A stretch of 55,218 bases of DNA, taken from the IMG/VR virus record IMGVR_UViG_3300042337_000069, positions 1-55,218 of that record; one strand, 5' to 3'. Below the pieces are notes generated by a model. That model did not search any database. It was not told the DNA's origin and saw only the letters and a program-made list of their open reading frames with translations. Below are positions 1 to 6,962 of the stretch, piece after piece. The position numbers were made by a program, and so were the translations under genes. The stretch comes from a virus. The first letter of the stretch is position 1; every line of letters starts with the position of its first letter.

Positions 1-96
1 AAGGTAGAAATCAGAGATTACACAGGAACCAAGAAGCGTTGTGAACATTGCTTTGCGCCTATTGAAACGAAACCTTGGTGGAAGTTCTGGTCATGA
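1..96 (+). CDS. Partial CDS, C-terminal 31 residues of an unknown protein
   Basis: The window opens inside a reading frame that ends at TGA 94-96. The visible tail contains a Cys-x2-Cys pair (RCEHC) and a Trp-rich end (KPWWKFWS). The next gene starts at 93 and overlaps the stop, which is the coupling style of this whole region. The product cannot be identified from this fragment. The CxxC could be half of a zinc ribbon. Confidence 0.55.
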   Translation, partial: KVEIRDYTGTKKRCEHCFAPIETKPWWKFWS

Positions 97-203
97 ACAA
101 TGATATAAAAGAAGCAGTTCGTAAAGCGGTAACCAAAGCCCTCAATGAAATGGGTCTTGAACAGTTCAAGAAAACTTCGTTTTTTGTGAGTAATATAAAA
201 TGA
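93..203 (+). CDS. Small hypothetical protein, 36 aa
   Basis: ATG at 93 overlaps the stop of the upstream partial gene, and the TGA at 201-203 overlaps the next ATG at 200. The product is a short charged peptide (MNNDIKEAVRKAV...) predicted mostly helical. The perfect stop/start overlaps on both sides are the main support. The family is not recognised. Confidence 0.5.
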   Translation: MNNDIKEAVRKAVTKALNEMGLEQFKKTSFFVSNIK

Positions 204-508
204 GCAAAACATATCTAATTGAAACACGACAGACATTCATCATCGGTTATGCTGTAACTATGGATGACGATATGGATCCAAAGACAATTGCTGGTAAGAT
301 CATTGCCGAGACTGGTCATGGTGCAGAATATCCTATAGAACTATATCAGTATGATGCTGGCGAAGTTTTTGAACAATGCATTCCCACAAGCAATGAACAA
401 ATACCAAAAGTCTTTAGAGCAAAGAATGACTATCTCAGCCACCTGACTGATGAAGAGATAGCCTTTAGATTTACAATGGATTTTAGAACGAACAAAGAGG
501 AAAAGTAA
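200..508 (+). CDS. Hypothetical protein, 102 aa
   Basis: The ORF is joined by ATGA-type overlap to its upstream neighbour and by a one-base overlap (TAATG) to nrdJ downstream, so all are probably one operon. The protein is acidic with a mixed alpha/beta pattern and a C-terminal charged stretch. No catalytic motif or transmembrane segment is visible. Its place directly before nrdJ suggests co-expression during nucleotide metabolism, but no function can be assigned. Confidence 0.7.
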   Translation: MSKTYLIETRQTFIIGYAVTMDDDMDPKTIAGKIIAETGHGAEYPIELYQYDAGEVFEQCIPTSNEQIPKVFRAKNDYLSHLTDEEIAFRFTMDFRTNKEEK

Positions 509-2403
509 TGGAATCACTATATCAAGAATTTATCTATAAGAGCCGCTACAGCCGCTATCTCCCAGAAAAGAATCGTAGAGAGAACTGGGAAGAAACAATC
601 AATCGCTATCTAGACTTCATGTATATGCATCTACATGAAAAGTTTAGTTATGACATTCCACCAGAACTTCGCAAGCGTCTATTCGATCACATTCACGATA
701 TGAAGGTGATGCCTTCTATGCGAGCCCTTATGACTTCTGGTAAGGCTCTATTGCGTGATAACACATGCGGATATAATTGTTCGTTTCTACCAGTTGATGA
801 TCCAAAAGCATTTGATGAGGCTATGTTCATCCTACTCTGCGGCACCGGAGTAGGATTTTCTGTTGAGCGTCAGTTTATCAATCAACTACCTGAGATTCCA
901 GATCGTATGTTTGACTCTGAAACCGTTATCGTGGTTCGTGACAGTAAGGAAGGTTGGGCAAAGGCACTTCGTATGATGATTGCCCTACTATACACTGGTG
1001 AAGTTCCTAAGTGGGATCTTTCTAAGGTTCGTCCTGCTGGTGCACCGCTAAAGACATTCGGCGGCCGTTCGTCAGGTCCTGGTCCACTTTCCGATCTATT
1101 CAAGTTTGTTGTAAAGATTTTCAAGAATGCACATGGTCGTCGATTGACTTCATTAGAGTGTCATGATATTATGTGTAAGATCGGTGAGGTTGTAGTCGTT
1201 GGTGGCGTTCGTCGCTCTGCTATGATCAGTCTATCCAATCTTTCCGATGACCGTATGCGTCACGCTAAGGCAGGTGCATGGTGGGAAGCAAATCCGCAGC
1301 GAGCCCTATCAAACAACTCTGCCGTGTATAATGAAAAGCCAGAAATCGGATCGTTTATGTCCGAGTGGGTATCACTATACGAATCTAAATCAGGAGAGAG
1401 AGGTCTATTCAGTCGTGAAGCATGTCAAAAGATTGCCAAAAGGAACGGGCGTAGAAATAGTGACCAACTTTTTGGCACTAACCCATGCAGCGAAATCATT
1501 CTTCGCCCATATGGATTCTGTAACCTTACAGAGGTTGTTATCCGAGCCACTGACACCTTGGAAGATATTAAAGATAAGATTGAAGTTGCGACTATCCTTG
1601 GCACTTTTCAGTCTACTCTTACGGATTTTCCCTACCTAAGAAAGATTTGGCAGAAGAATGCAGAGGAAGAGAGACTACTTGGTGTTTCTCTCACAGGCAT
1701 TTATGATTCCAAGCTGTTCAACAATCCTGATGATAAGGGTATCAGGGAGCGTCTTGCTTCTCTTCGTGACTTTGCTATTGAGGTAAACAATGGACTTGCT
1801 ACTCAACTTGGTATCAATCCTGCTGCTGCTATTACTTGTGTCAAACCTTCGGGAACTGTTTCGCAACTTTGTGATTCTGCTTCTGGGATTCATCCTCGTC
1901 ATTCACAGTATTATATCCGCCGTGTTAGGGCTGACAACAAAGATCCGCTAACTCAGTTCATGAAGGACAAGGGTGTGCCATGGGAACCAGATGTTATGAA
2001 GCCTGATAGCACAACCGTCTTCTCGTTTCCAATGAAGGCACCAAAGGGTGCTGTGGTTCGTGACGACATTGACGCTATCAAGCATCTAGAACTATGGTCA
2101 GTGTATCAGGAAGCGTGGTGTGAGCATAAACCTTCGGTGACTATCAATGTCAAGGAAGAAGAATGGATGCGTGTTGGTGCATGGGTGTATGATCATTTTG
2201 ACGAAATGTCTGGTGTATCATTCTTACCACATGATGGTGGTTCATATCGTCAGGCTCCTTATGAAGAGATTGCAGAGGATCTTTACAAGGCAATGCTACC
2301 AACAATCCCAGAGCATCTAGACTGGGACTCACTTGTTGAAATGGATGATAACGTGGAAGGCGTGCAGACACTCGCTTGCACCGCCGGCTCATGCGAAATC
2401 TAA
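508..2403 (+). CDS. nrdJ: Adenosylcobalamin-dependent (class II) ribonucleotide reductase
   Basis: The enzyme reduces ribonucleotides to deoxyribonucleotides, using coenzyme B12 to generate the thiyl radical, and so supplies dNTPs for phage replication. The class II signature is clear: an N-terminal redox cysteine near residues 87-91 (DNTCGYNC), then NPCSEI at 325-330 giving Asn325, Cys327 and Glu329 of the active site, and Cys338 eleven residues further on, the spacing of Cys408/Cys419 in the Lactobacillus enzyme. The C-terminus CTAGSC (Cys624, Cys629) is the flexible pair that re-reduces the active site. At 631 residues it is shorter than the roughly 740-residue monomeric RTPR family, so the allosteric insertion may be trimmed. 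No small subunit is needed or present. A glutaredoxin lies 2.5 kb downstream. Most T4-like phages carry class I enzymes instead. Confidence 0.95.
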   Translation: MESLYQEFIYKSRYSRYLPEKNRRENWEETINRYLDFMYMHLHEKFSYDIPPELRKRLFDHIHDMKVMPSMRALMTSGKALLRDNTCGYNCSFLPVDDPKAFDEAMFILLCGTGVGFSVERQFINQLPEIPDRMFDSETVIVVRDSKEGWAKALRMMIALLYTGEVPKWDLSKVRPAGAPLKTFGGRSSGPGPLSDLFKFVVKIFKNAHGRRLTSLECHDIMCKIGEVVVVGGVRRSAMISLSNLSDDRMRHAKAGAWWEANPQRALSNNSAVYNEKPEIGSFMSEWVSLYESKSGERGLFSREACQKIAKRNGRRNSDQLFGTNPCSEIILRPYGFCNLTEVVIRATDTLEDIKDKIEVATILGTFQSTLTDFPYLRKIWQKNAEEERLLGVSLTGIYDSKLFNNPDDKGIRERLASLRDFAIEVNNGLATQLGINPAAAITCVKPSGTVSQLCDSASGIHPRHSQYYIRRVRADNKDPLTQFMKDKGVPWEPDVMKPDSTTVFSFPMKAPKGAVVRDDIDAIKHLELWSVYQEAWCEHKPSVTINVKEEEWMRVGAWVYDHFDEMSGVSFLPHDGGSYRQAPYEEIAEDLYKAMLPTIPEHLDWDSLVEMDDNVEGVQTLACTAGSCEI

Positions 2404-2416
2404 AAAAGGAAAGCAA

Positions 2417-2641
2417 ATGACAGATACAAAAGATATGTTTCACGAAAAAGTTGAAGACCTGCGTGAGGAGTATGTCTCTGCCACAGGACATACCATGAAA
2501 CGAGAATATGGTACTAAGACTCCTAATGGAAACAAGATGGATGGTCATTGGGTAGTAAGAGATAAAAATAAACGGTTTGTTGATTTTCATACACATTCAA
2601 ATGATTTGATTGACAAGCATGGACTAAAACCAAAGAAATGA
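2417..2641 (+). CDS. Hypothetical protein, 74 aa
   Basis: I chose ATG 2417 because AAAAAGGA at 2403-2410 gives a good ribosome binding site. An in-frame ATG at 2333 would overlap nrdJ by 70 bases. The product is highly charged, with a His/Asp-containing centre (VDFHTHSND). Its stop overlaps the next ATG (2638). The family is not recognised, and no signal peptide or membrane segment is seen. Confidence 0.7.
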   Translation: MTDTKDMFHEKVEDLREEYVSATGHTMKREYGTKTPNGNKMDGHWVVRDKNKRFVDFHTHSNDLIDKHGLKPKK

Positions 2642-3120
2642 GAAAGCTAGTTCTAGCAATGCTCCTCATGCCTTCACTGGCATGGGGAGCAGACCCGATC
2701 GTTCCTGACCCTCACCTAACCCCAGGGGAGGTAGACCCAAACGCTACACTTGAAAAGGTATGCACGACTGGATATACCAAGAAGGTTCGTCATGTGACCC
2801 AATCAAAGAAGGATCATGTGTATGAGCTATATAATATTCAGAAGGTGCCGCACCAGTATGAAATTGACCACTTGATAAGTTTAGAACTAGGTGGCTCAAA
2901 CTCGATGCGTAATCTATGGCCTCAATCATTCTTTACAGAGACATGGAACGCTAGAGTGAAAGACGTTCTAGAGCATCAGCTAAATCGTATGGTATGTGAC
3001 GGCAAGATCAGTCTAGAGGCTGCCCAGAAAGCTATCGCTACAGACTGGATCAAAGCCTACTGCACCTATTATAACAAACTTCCATCATCATGTTTTGAAT
3101 ATATGAAAGGTAAACAATGA
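2638..3120 (+). CDS. Exported HNH-like nuclease, 160 aa
   Basis: The first 18 residues form a classical Sec signal peptide (basic RK, hydrophobic LVLAMLLMPSLA, small residues WGA before Asp19), so the mature enzyme is expected in the periplasm or outside. The core has Glu75-Ile-Asp77-His78, Gly85-Gly86-Ser-Asn88 and NLWPQ 92-96, the ID-H...GG..N..NLWPQ pattern of secreted HNH/endonuclease-like domains. Cys42, Cys152 and others could form disulfides outside the cytoplasm. The stop overlaps the ATG of the next gene, which also encodes an exported enzyme, so they are translationally coupled. Likely roles, by inference, are degrading extracellular or incoming DNA in the envelope. A non-nuclease role cannot be excluded. 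Confidence 0.75.
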   Translation: MRKLVLAMLLMPSLAWGADPIVPDPHLTPGEVDPNATLEKVCTTGYTKKVRHVTQSKKDHVYELYNIQKVPHQYEIDHLISLELGGSNSMRNLWPQSFFTETWNARVKDVLEHQLNRMVCDGKISLEAAQKAIATDWIKAYCTYYNKLPSSCFEYMKGKQ

Positions 3121-3512
3121 AGCACTTCCTCCTCGCCATGCTACTATCAACATCACCAGCACTCGCTGAAACAAATATCACAGTAAACAAATCAACTCAA
3201 ACAATGACGGTGGACTCAGATGAAGGACAATACGAATGGCCCGTATCTACGGCTCGTAAAGGATACTACACACCATCAGGATCATTCAGACCCTACTCAC
3301 TTCAAACCATGCACTACTCCAAGAAATACGACAACTCCCCTATGCCATATTCAATCTTCTTTACGGGTGGTTTCGCTATCCATGGAACTCCTCATGTGGG
3401 CAACCTTGGTCGCCCTGCCAGTCATGGTTGCGTTAGACTTCATCCATCGAATGCTCGGACCCTATTCAGCATTGTGAGTAGAGATAACGATACAAGGATT
3501 GTAATTCGATGA
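3117..3512 (+). CDS. L,D-transpeptidase (YkuD-type) with signal peptide, 131 aa
   Basis: Residues 1-17 are a signal peptide ending ALA. The mature domain carries the full YkuD catalytic signature: His89 in AIHGT, then Ser102-His103-Gly104-Cys105 followed by Arg107 (SHGCVRL), with Cys105 the nucleophile. Such enzymes form or exchange 3-3 crosslinks or attach amino acids and proteins to peptidoglycan in the periplasm. The length is near that of a minimal catalytic domain, with no LysM or other wall-binding module. It overlaps both the exported nuclease gene upstream and the phosphoribosyltransferase gene downstream by four bases. A phage copy may alter the host wall during infection, for example against superinfection or before lysis; this role is inferred. 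Confidence 0.93.
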   Translation: MKHFLLAMLLSTSPALAETNITVNKSTQTMTVDSDEGQYEWPVSTARKGYYTPSGSFRPYSLQTMHYSKKYDNSPMPYSIFFTGGFAIHGTPHVGNLGRPASHGCVRLHPSNARTLFSIVSRDNDTRIVIR

Positions 3513-3871
3513 GTTTATTTCAAAAGGGTGACTTCACCTCACACGCTGGACTTCCACTCGCATGGAAGATTGAATGTGACGCACTAACTGATGATGATTG
3601 GGAATGCCTGGCATTTCTAATCTCACAGCGTTGTTCGTTTGGCACTGTCTATGGTATTCCCAGGGGAGGAGTCAAACTAGCAAACGCATTAGAAAAGTAT
3701 TGCGATCCGACTAGCAAGATTCGCCTTGTCGTAGATGATGTTTACACTACTGGCAAGTCAATGAATGATGTTATGCAGGATGGTGATATTGGCTTCGTTG
3801 TGTTTGCTCGCCGTAATGTTATGTTTGATGCATCTCGTTATGTCCGAGCCCTATTCACAATGGATGTATGA
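3509..3871 (+). CDS. Phosphoribosyltransferase-like protein, 120 aa
   Basis: The PRPP-binding loop of type I phosphoribosyltransferases is visible as VVDDVYTTGKS at residues 74-84, preceded by the PRGG turn at 51-54. The protein is only 120 residues, against about 170-200 for usual family members, so the hood that selects the base is probably minimal or missing. It could salvage a purine or pyrimidine base in the nucleotide pathway next to nrdJ, or be a regulatory relative. The substrate cannot be told from sequence. Four-base overlaps couple it to both neighbours. Confidence 0.8.
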   Translation: MSLFQKGDFTSHAGLPLAWKIECDALTDDDWECLAFLISQRCSFGTVYGIPRGGVKLANALEKYCDPTSKIRLVVDDVYTTGKSMNDVMQDGDIGFVVFARRNVMFDASRYVRALFTMDV

Positions 3872-4224
3872 TCGAGTCCCTTATGGACGATCTAGATTAT
3901 ATTCTGTTAGATCAGTTACATTCGATCAAGAAAAGCAAGAAGGCTGTAAAGAGAATTAGACAACTTACTCCTGACGACCCTCTTGTTTCTCTTGGTGAAG
4001 CACTAATAGAAAACCGTATAAAATTTTTTGAGAGTATGGTAAGTGACAAAGCATTATTGCGTAAGAAACATAAAAGAAAGAAACGAAAAGACATAGATAT
4101 ATTGGCAAAGAATCCTGTTTATGATTGGTATAAAACTATCTTTATGGCGTCTACCCTTGGTTATAGGATGTTTATGGGTTCAGTTTCATCATACATGTCT
4201 TATTTCAAGAAAGGTAAAACCTAA
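3868..4224 (+). CDS. Hypothetical lysine-rich protein, 118 aa
   Basis: ATG overlaps the end of the phosphoribosyltransferase gene, and the stop overlaps the next start (TAATG). The protein is basic, with Lys clusters (KKSKKAVKR at about residue 21, KKHKRKKRK near 70) and a predicted helical arrangement. It may bind nucleic acid, but no domain is recognised. Confidence 0.65.
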   Translation: MIESLMDDLDYILLDQLHSIKKSKKAVKRIRQLTPDDPLVSLGEALIENRIKFFESMVSDKALLRKKHKRKKRKDIDILAKNPVYDWYKTIFMASTLGYRMFMGSVSSYMSYFKKGKT

Positions 4225-4442
4225 TGGCAGGAGAAAGAGCCGCAATCTTTGGTCAGTTTATTGAGCAACTATCGGAAACAGATATCAACATATTAGAACG
4301 TGAAGAAGTTTATAGAGTCTTGTTAGATGTCCTCGAAGAGTTCGACATAAAAGGTATGGATGGATATCTAGACATAGACCCAGCATTTGATGAAGTGTAT
4401 AACGAAAAGTATCCACCAGAGATAGAAGACTTCGAGGAGTAA
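4224..4442 (+). CDS. Hypothetical acidic protein, 72 aa
   Basis: The start overlaps the upstream stop by one base. The product is strongly acidic (pattern EEVYRVLLDVLEEFD, C-terminal IEDFEE) and contrasts with the basic protein encoded just before it, which raises the possibility that the two bind each other. No motif is recognised. Thirteen bases separate it from the GIY-YIG gene. Confidence 0.65.
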   Translation: MAGERAAIFGQFIEQLSETDINILEREEVYRVLLDVLEEFDIKGMDGYLDIDPAFDEVYNEKYPPEIEDFEE

Positions 4443-4455
4443 ACTATATATCCAT

Positions 4456-4863
4456 ATGACATGGATATATGAAAACAACCCCTTTGAAGAAATTCCCGAC
4501 GGTATCATTGGATATGTGTATGAGATTACATGTATACCCAATGGTAAACGATACATCGGCAAAAAGAACTTTTACTTTTCCAAGACGAAACAAGTCAAAG
4601 GTAAAAAGAAAAAGTTCAAGGTCGACTCTGATTGGAAGACCTACTTTGGTTCTAACAAAGAGATTCAAGAGCATGTTGCCCTATACGGTGAACACAGGTT
4701 TGAAAGAAAGATTTTGCGCCTGTGTTCATCTAAGGGTGAGATGTCTTATTACGAAACCAAATTCATCTTTGAAACCGATGCGATCATATCTGAACAATAT
4801 TACAATGACTGGTGCATGTGCCGAGTTCGTAGGTCGCATGTTGTGAAGAAAGGCAAATCATGA
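4456..4863 (+). CDS. GIY-YIG family endonuclease-like protein, 135 aa
   Basis: The N-terminal half has the GIY-YIG core: GYVYEIT at residues 19-25 and RYIGKK at 32-37, followed by a basic stretch (Lys-rich 47-54) and a conserved Glu (YYETKFI near 98) suited to metal binding. T4-like phages often carry free-standing GIY-YIG homing nucleases of the Seg type. At 135 residues this one has room for the catalytic domain and little DNA-recognition domain. It sits between small acidic and glutaredoxin genes and overlaps the latter by four bases, so it is integrated in the operon. Whether it is an active homing enzyme is unknown. Confidence 0.8.
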   Translation: MTWIYENNPFEEIPDGIIGYVYEITCIPNGKRYIGKKNFYFSKTKQVKGKKKKFKVDSDWKTYFGSNKEIQEHVALYGEHRFERKILRLCSSKGEMSYYETKFIFETDAIISEQYYNDWCMCRVRRSHVVKKGKS

Positions 4864-5087
4864 GAATCATAATCTATTCCAAGGACCAATGTCCTTACTG
4901 TGACAATGCCCGAGACCTACTAAAGCGTTTTGGAAAGGAATACATTGAATACAAGTTGGACAAGGACTTTTCGAGAGCCATGATCAAGGAAGTATTCCCA
5001 ACAGCTAAAACATTCCCAATAATAACACTTGACAAAACCTACATCGGGGGTTATAATGATCTTTGTGAAATCGCAAAGGAATGGTAA
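4860..5087 (+). CDS. Glutaredoxin, 75 aa
   Basis: The small thioredoxin-fold protein has the dithiol active site Cys11-Pro-Tyr-Cys14, the cis-proline loop Thr51-Phe-Pro53 and the glutathione-binding Gly63-Gly64-Tyr motif, in the usual order for glutaredoxins of about 75-85 residues. It probably delivers electrons, directly or through glutathione, to the C-terminal cysteine pair of the class II reductase encoded upstream. The stop TAA overlaps the start chosen for the next gene. Confidence 0.93.
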   Translation: MRIIIYSKDQCPYCDNARDLLKRFGKEYIEYKLDKDFSRAMIKEVFPTAKTFPIITLDKTYIGGYNDLCEIAKEW

Positions 5088-5866
5088 TGAAAATCGCTTA
5101 TGGTTCCGATCTACATCTAGAGTTTGATGGGAACAAGCATGTCAATCCGCTACCTATCTATAATCTAGAGGATGCTCATGTTCTAATTCTAGCTGGCGAC
5201 ATTCTTCTAGCGTCCGATCTAAATCTTGCTATGCAGGAATTCATGGACACTGTTTCGAAAGAGTTTCCATTTGTTCTATATGTCATGGGTAATCATGAGC
5301 ATTATGCCGGAGACTTTTTAGAAACAAAGTCGCTACTAAAGAAGTATATCAGTCCATATAGCAATGTCGCACTACTAGATAATGAATGTGTTCTGTTGGA
5401 TGACACTGCTTTCTTTGGAGGCACTCTATGGACTGATCTAAATCGTCGTGATCCATATGTGGTCGATGTTGTAGCACAAGCAATGAATGATTTTCAGTGT
5501 ATTCAATATGGCGACCGAATGTTTCGTGCTAGAGATACATTGACTGAGCATGACAAAACTCTAGATGCTCTAAAGGATGCTTTGTCTAAAACAAAGGCAT
5601 CTAAGATGGTTGCGATTACTCACCATACACCATCATCCAAATCGTCTCATCCTCGATATGCTGGTGATCCGACTAACTATGCTTACTACTCTGATCTAAG
5701 TGAATTGATTCTTGACAATCAAATCATCAAGGCTTGGATTCATGGTCATACACATGATCAGTATGATTATATGATTGGAGAGACAAGGGTGCTTTGTAAT
5801 CCTCGTGGTTATAAAGGCATTCAATCAAGTGCTGATACATGGCAAGTGAAATACGTGGAGGTCTGA
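5087..5866 (+). CDS. Calcineurin-like metallophosphoesterase, 259 aa
   Basis: I placed the start at ATG 5087 rather than the in-frame ATG 5081, because AAAGGA at 5075-5080 is six bases from 5087 but touches 5081. This also gives a TAATG overlap with glutaredoxin. Metal ligands of the family are present in order: Asp8 and His10 (DLH), Gly37-Asp38, Gly68-Asn69-His70-Glu71, the THH motif in the middle, and GHTHD near the C-terminus. The enzyme hydrolyses phosphomono- or diesters with two metal ions. The substrate (nucleotide, cyclic nucleotide or nucleic acid) cannot be assigned. The length matches stand-alone phage phosphoesterases. Confidence 0.9.
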   Translation: MKIAYGSDLHLEFDGNKHVNPLPIYNLEDAHVLILAGDILLASDLNLAMQEFMDTVSKEFPFVLYVMGNHEHYAGDFLETKSLLKKYISPYSNVALLDNECVLLDDTAFFGGTLWTDLNRRDPYVVDVVAQAMNDFQCIQYGDRMFRARDTLTEHDKTLDALKDALSKTKASKMVAITHHTPSSKSSHPRYAGDPTNYAYYSDLSELILDNQIIKAWIHGHTHDQYDYMIGETRVLCNPRGYKGIQSSADTWQVKYVEV

Positions 5867-5867
5867 T

Positions 5868-6053
5868 ATGAATCGTGATGAAATCGCTACATGTGTTCTA
5901 GAGATTGTCGAAGACTTTATCAAGAAACAGAAGATTGGTTGTGCCGAAGATGTTTACCAATCAGATTGGGTAAGCGAAAATTCACTTGATCTAATCGCAG
6001 AACTATGCGAAGCTGTTGGATATTATGAAGAGGAAAAAGAAAATGTGGAATAA
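5868..6053 (+). CDS. Hypothetical acidic protein, 61 aa
   Basis: A GGAGGT ribosome binding site lies about eight bases before ATG 5868, inside the end of the phosphoesterase gene. The product is a short acidic helical protein (MNRDEIATCVLEIVEDFI...). Its 3' end overlaps the start chosen for the next gene. The family is not recognised. Confidence 0.65.
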   Translation: MNRDEIATCVLEIVEDFIKKQKIGCAEDVYQSDWVSENSLDLIAELCEAVGYYEEEKENVE

Positions 6054-6294
6054 GTATGAACTAAAGGAAACGCTGCGTAATGGTGTGTATACCGTTGTCT
6101 TTGAGAAGGTCGATGGAACGGAACGCAGAATGGAATGCACCCTTGATCCTACTTTTATGCCTGCACAGCTCTTGACAGAGCAGCAGGAAACTGCTAAGAT
6201 CAGAAACGAAAATGACGATGTGCTAGCCGTATGGGATACGCAAGCAAAGGGTTGGCGTTCGTTCCATGTGAGCAAGATCAAGGAGGTATCGTAA
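6043..6294 (+). CDS. DUF2693-like small beta-barrel protein, 83 aa
   Basis: I chose ATG 6043 (MWNKYELKETLRNG) because AGAGGAAAAAGA precedes it and because relatives in T4-like phages begin with this stretch. In-frame ATGs at 6016 and 6025 would lengthen the overlap with the previous gene. The pattern LKETLRNGVYTVVFEKVDG, then RRMECTL, matches small phage proteins grouped as DUF2693 with an SH3-like beta barrel. Their function is unknown. The C-terminal half (LAVWDTQAKGWRSFHVSKI) is also typical of that family. The assignment is from memory of the family pattern. Confidence 0.75.
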   Translation: MWNKYELKETLRNGVYTVVFEKVDGTERRMECTLDPTFMPAQLLTEQQETAKIRNENDDVLAVWDTQAKGWRSFHVSKIKEVS

Positions 6295-6389
6295 TGGCGC
6301 ATCCGCATAAAAATAGACCTCGAAAGGGTCGTCGTAAGATTGGTTCTTCAAAGCGTAAAGCTAGAAGACTAAAAGGAAGAAAGAAGTAA
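6294..6389 (+). CDS. Very small basic protein, 31 aa
   Basis: ATG 6294 overlaps the upstream TAA and is preceded by a near-perfect ribosome binding site (AAGGAGGT). About half of the residues are Arg or Lys (MAHPHKNRPRKGRRK start), so it probably binds nucleic acid. It is too short for standard gene calling. The strong SD and the exact fit between two genes argue that it is real. Confidence 0.6.
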   Translation: MAHPHKNRPRKGRRKIGSSKRKARRLKGRKK

Positions 6390-6653
6390 ATGCCTACAAA
6401 TATACCACCAAGGTTTGGAGTGAATGATATGAATACGAAGAATGTAAAGGTCATTTCGATCGGTTCGAATGATAATCCTATCAACTTTATGGATGGTCTA
6501 TCTCTTCTATTCATTGGGTTGAAGTTAACAGGACACCTAGATACTTGGAGTTGGGTAGAAGTTTTGTCTCCTCTATGGGGTCCTTTTATGATAGTATGGT
6601 TTATTCGACTAGTGGTATCCACGTTTTTTAAAACTGACGAGAATGAGGAATAA
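6390..6653 (+). CDS. Small membrane protein, 87 aa (Fragile-X-F-associated-like family)
   Basis: Two hydrophobic segments are visible: roughly residues 33-49 (FMDGLSLLFIGLKLTG) and 60-80 (PLWGPFMIVWFIRLVV). The pair LLFIGLKLTG...W and VLSPLW resembles short phage proteins often named transmembrane Fragile-X-F-associated. It should sit in the inner membrane. ATG 6429, preceded by GGAG, is an alternative start that would give a 74-residue product with both segments. The role in infection is unknown. Confidence 0.65.
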   Translation: MPTNIPPRFGVNDMNTKNVKVISIGSNDNPINFMDGLSLLFIGLKLTGHLDTWSWVEVLSPLWGPFMIVWFIRLVVSTFFKTDENEE

Positions 6654-6655
6654 CA

Positions 6656-6952
6656 ATGTCTGCGGATAACGGTATCTATGTTCTGTTCACAGAATCAGAA
6701 AAGGGTCCTGAATATCGTGTCGCATATGCTCACGCTATCGACAACATTTACGGAAAATATAACGACGAACTAGGACGGTACGAAGGAGACATTCCTTCTA
6801 TCGTTTCCGTCTTTGGTGAAGCAAATGTTTTCTTTTCCTTGAATGAAGCACTTGACTTTGCCGAAGAACTAGAGTATGGTAGAGAACACTACCTTGAAGA
6901 CGGAATTTGCGTCATTAACGAGTTCAAGGACTATGGCTATATCTTCGGATAA
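6656..6952 (+). CDS. Conserved phage protein of unknown function, 98 aa
   Basis: The protein starts MSADNGIYVL, contains YRVAYAHAIDNIY and ends with an acidic ELEYGREHYLEDGI region. This layout is seen in small proteins of many myoviruses that have no assigned function. No catalytic residues stand out. The next gene begins ten bases after its stop. Confidence 0.75.
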   Translation: MSADNGIYVLFTESEKGPEYRVAYAHAIDNIYGKYNDELGRYEGDIPSIVSVFGEANVFFSLNEALDFAEELEYGREHYLEDGICVINEFKDYGYIFG

Positions 6953-6962
6953 GGAGAAAAAG

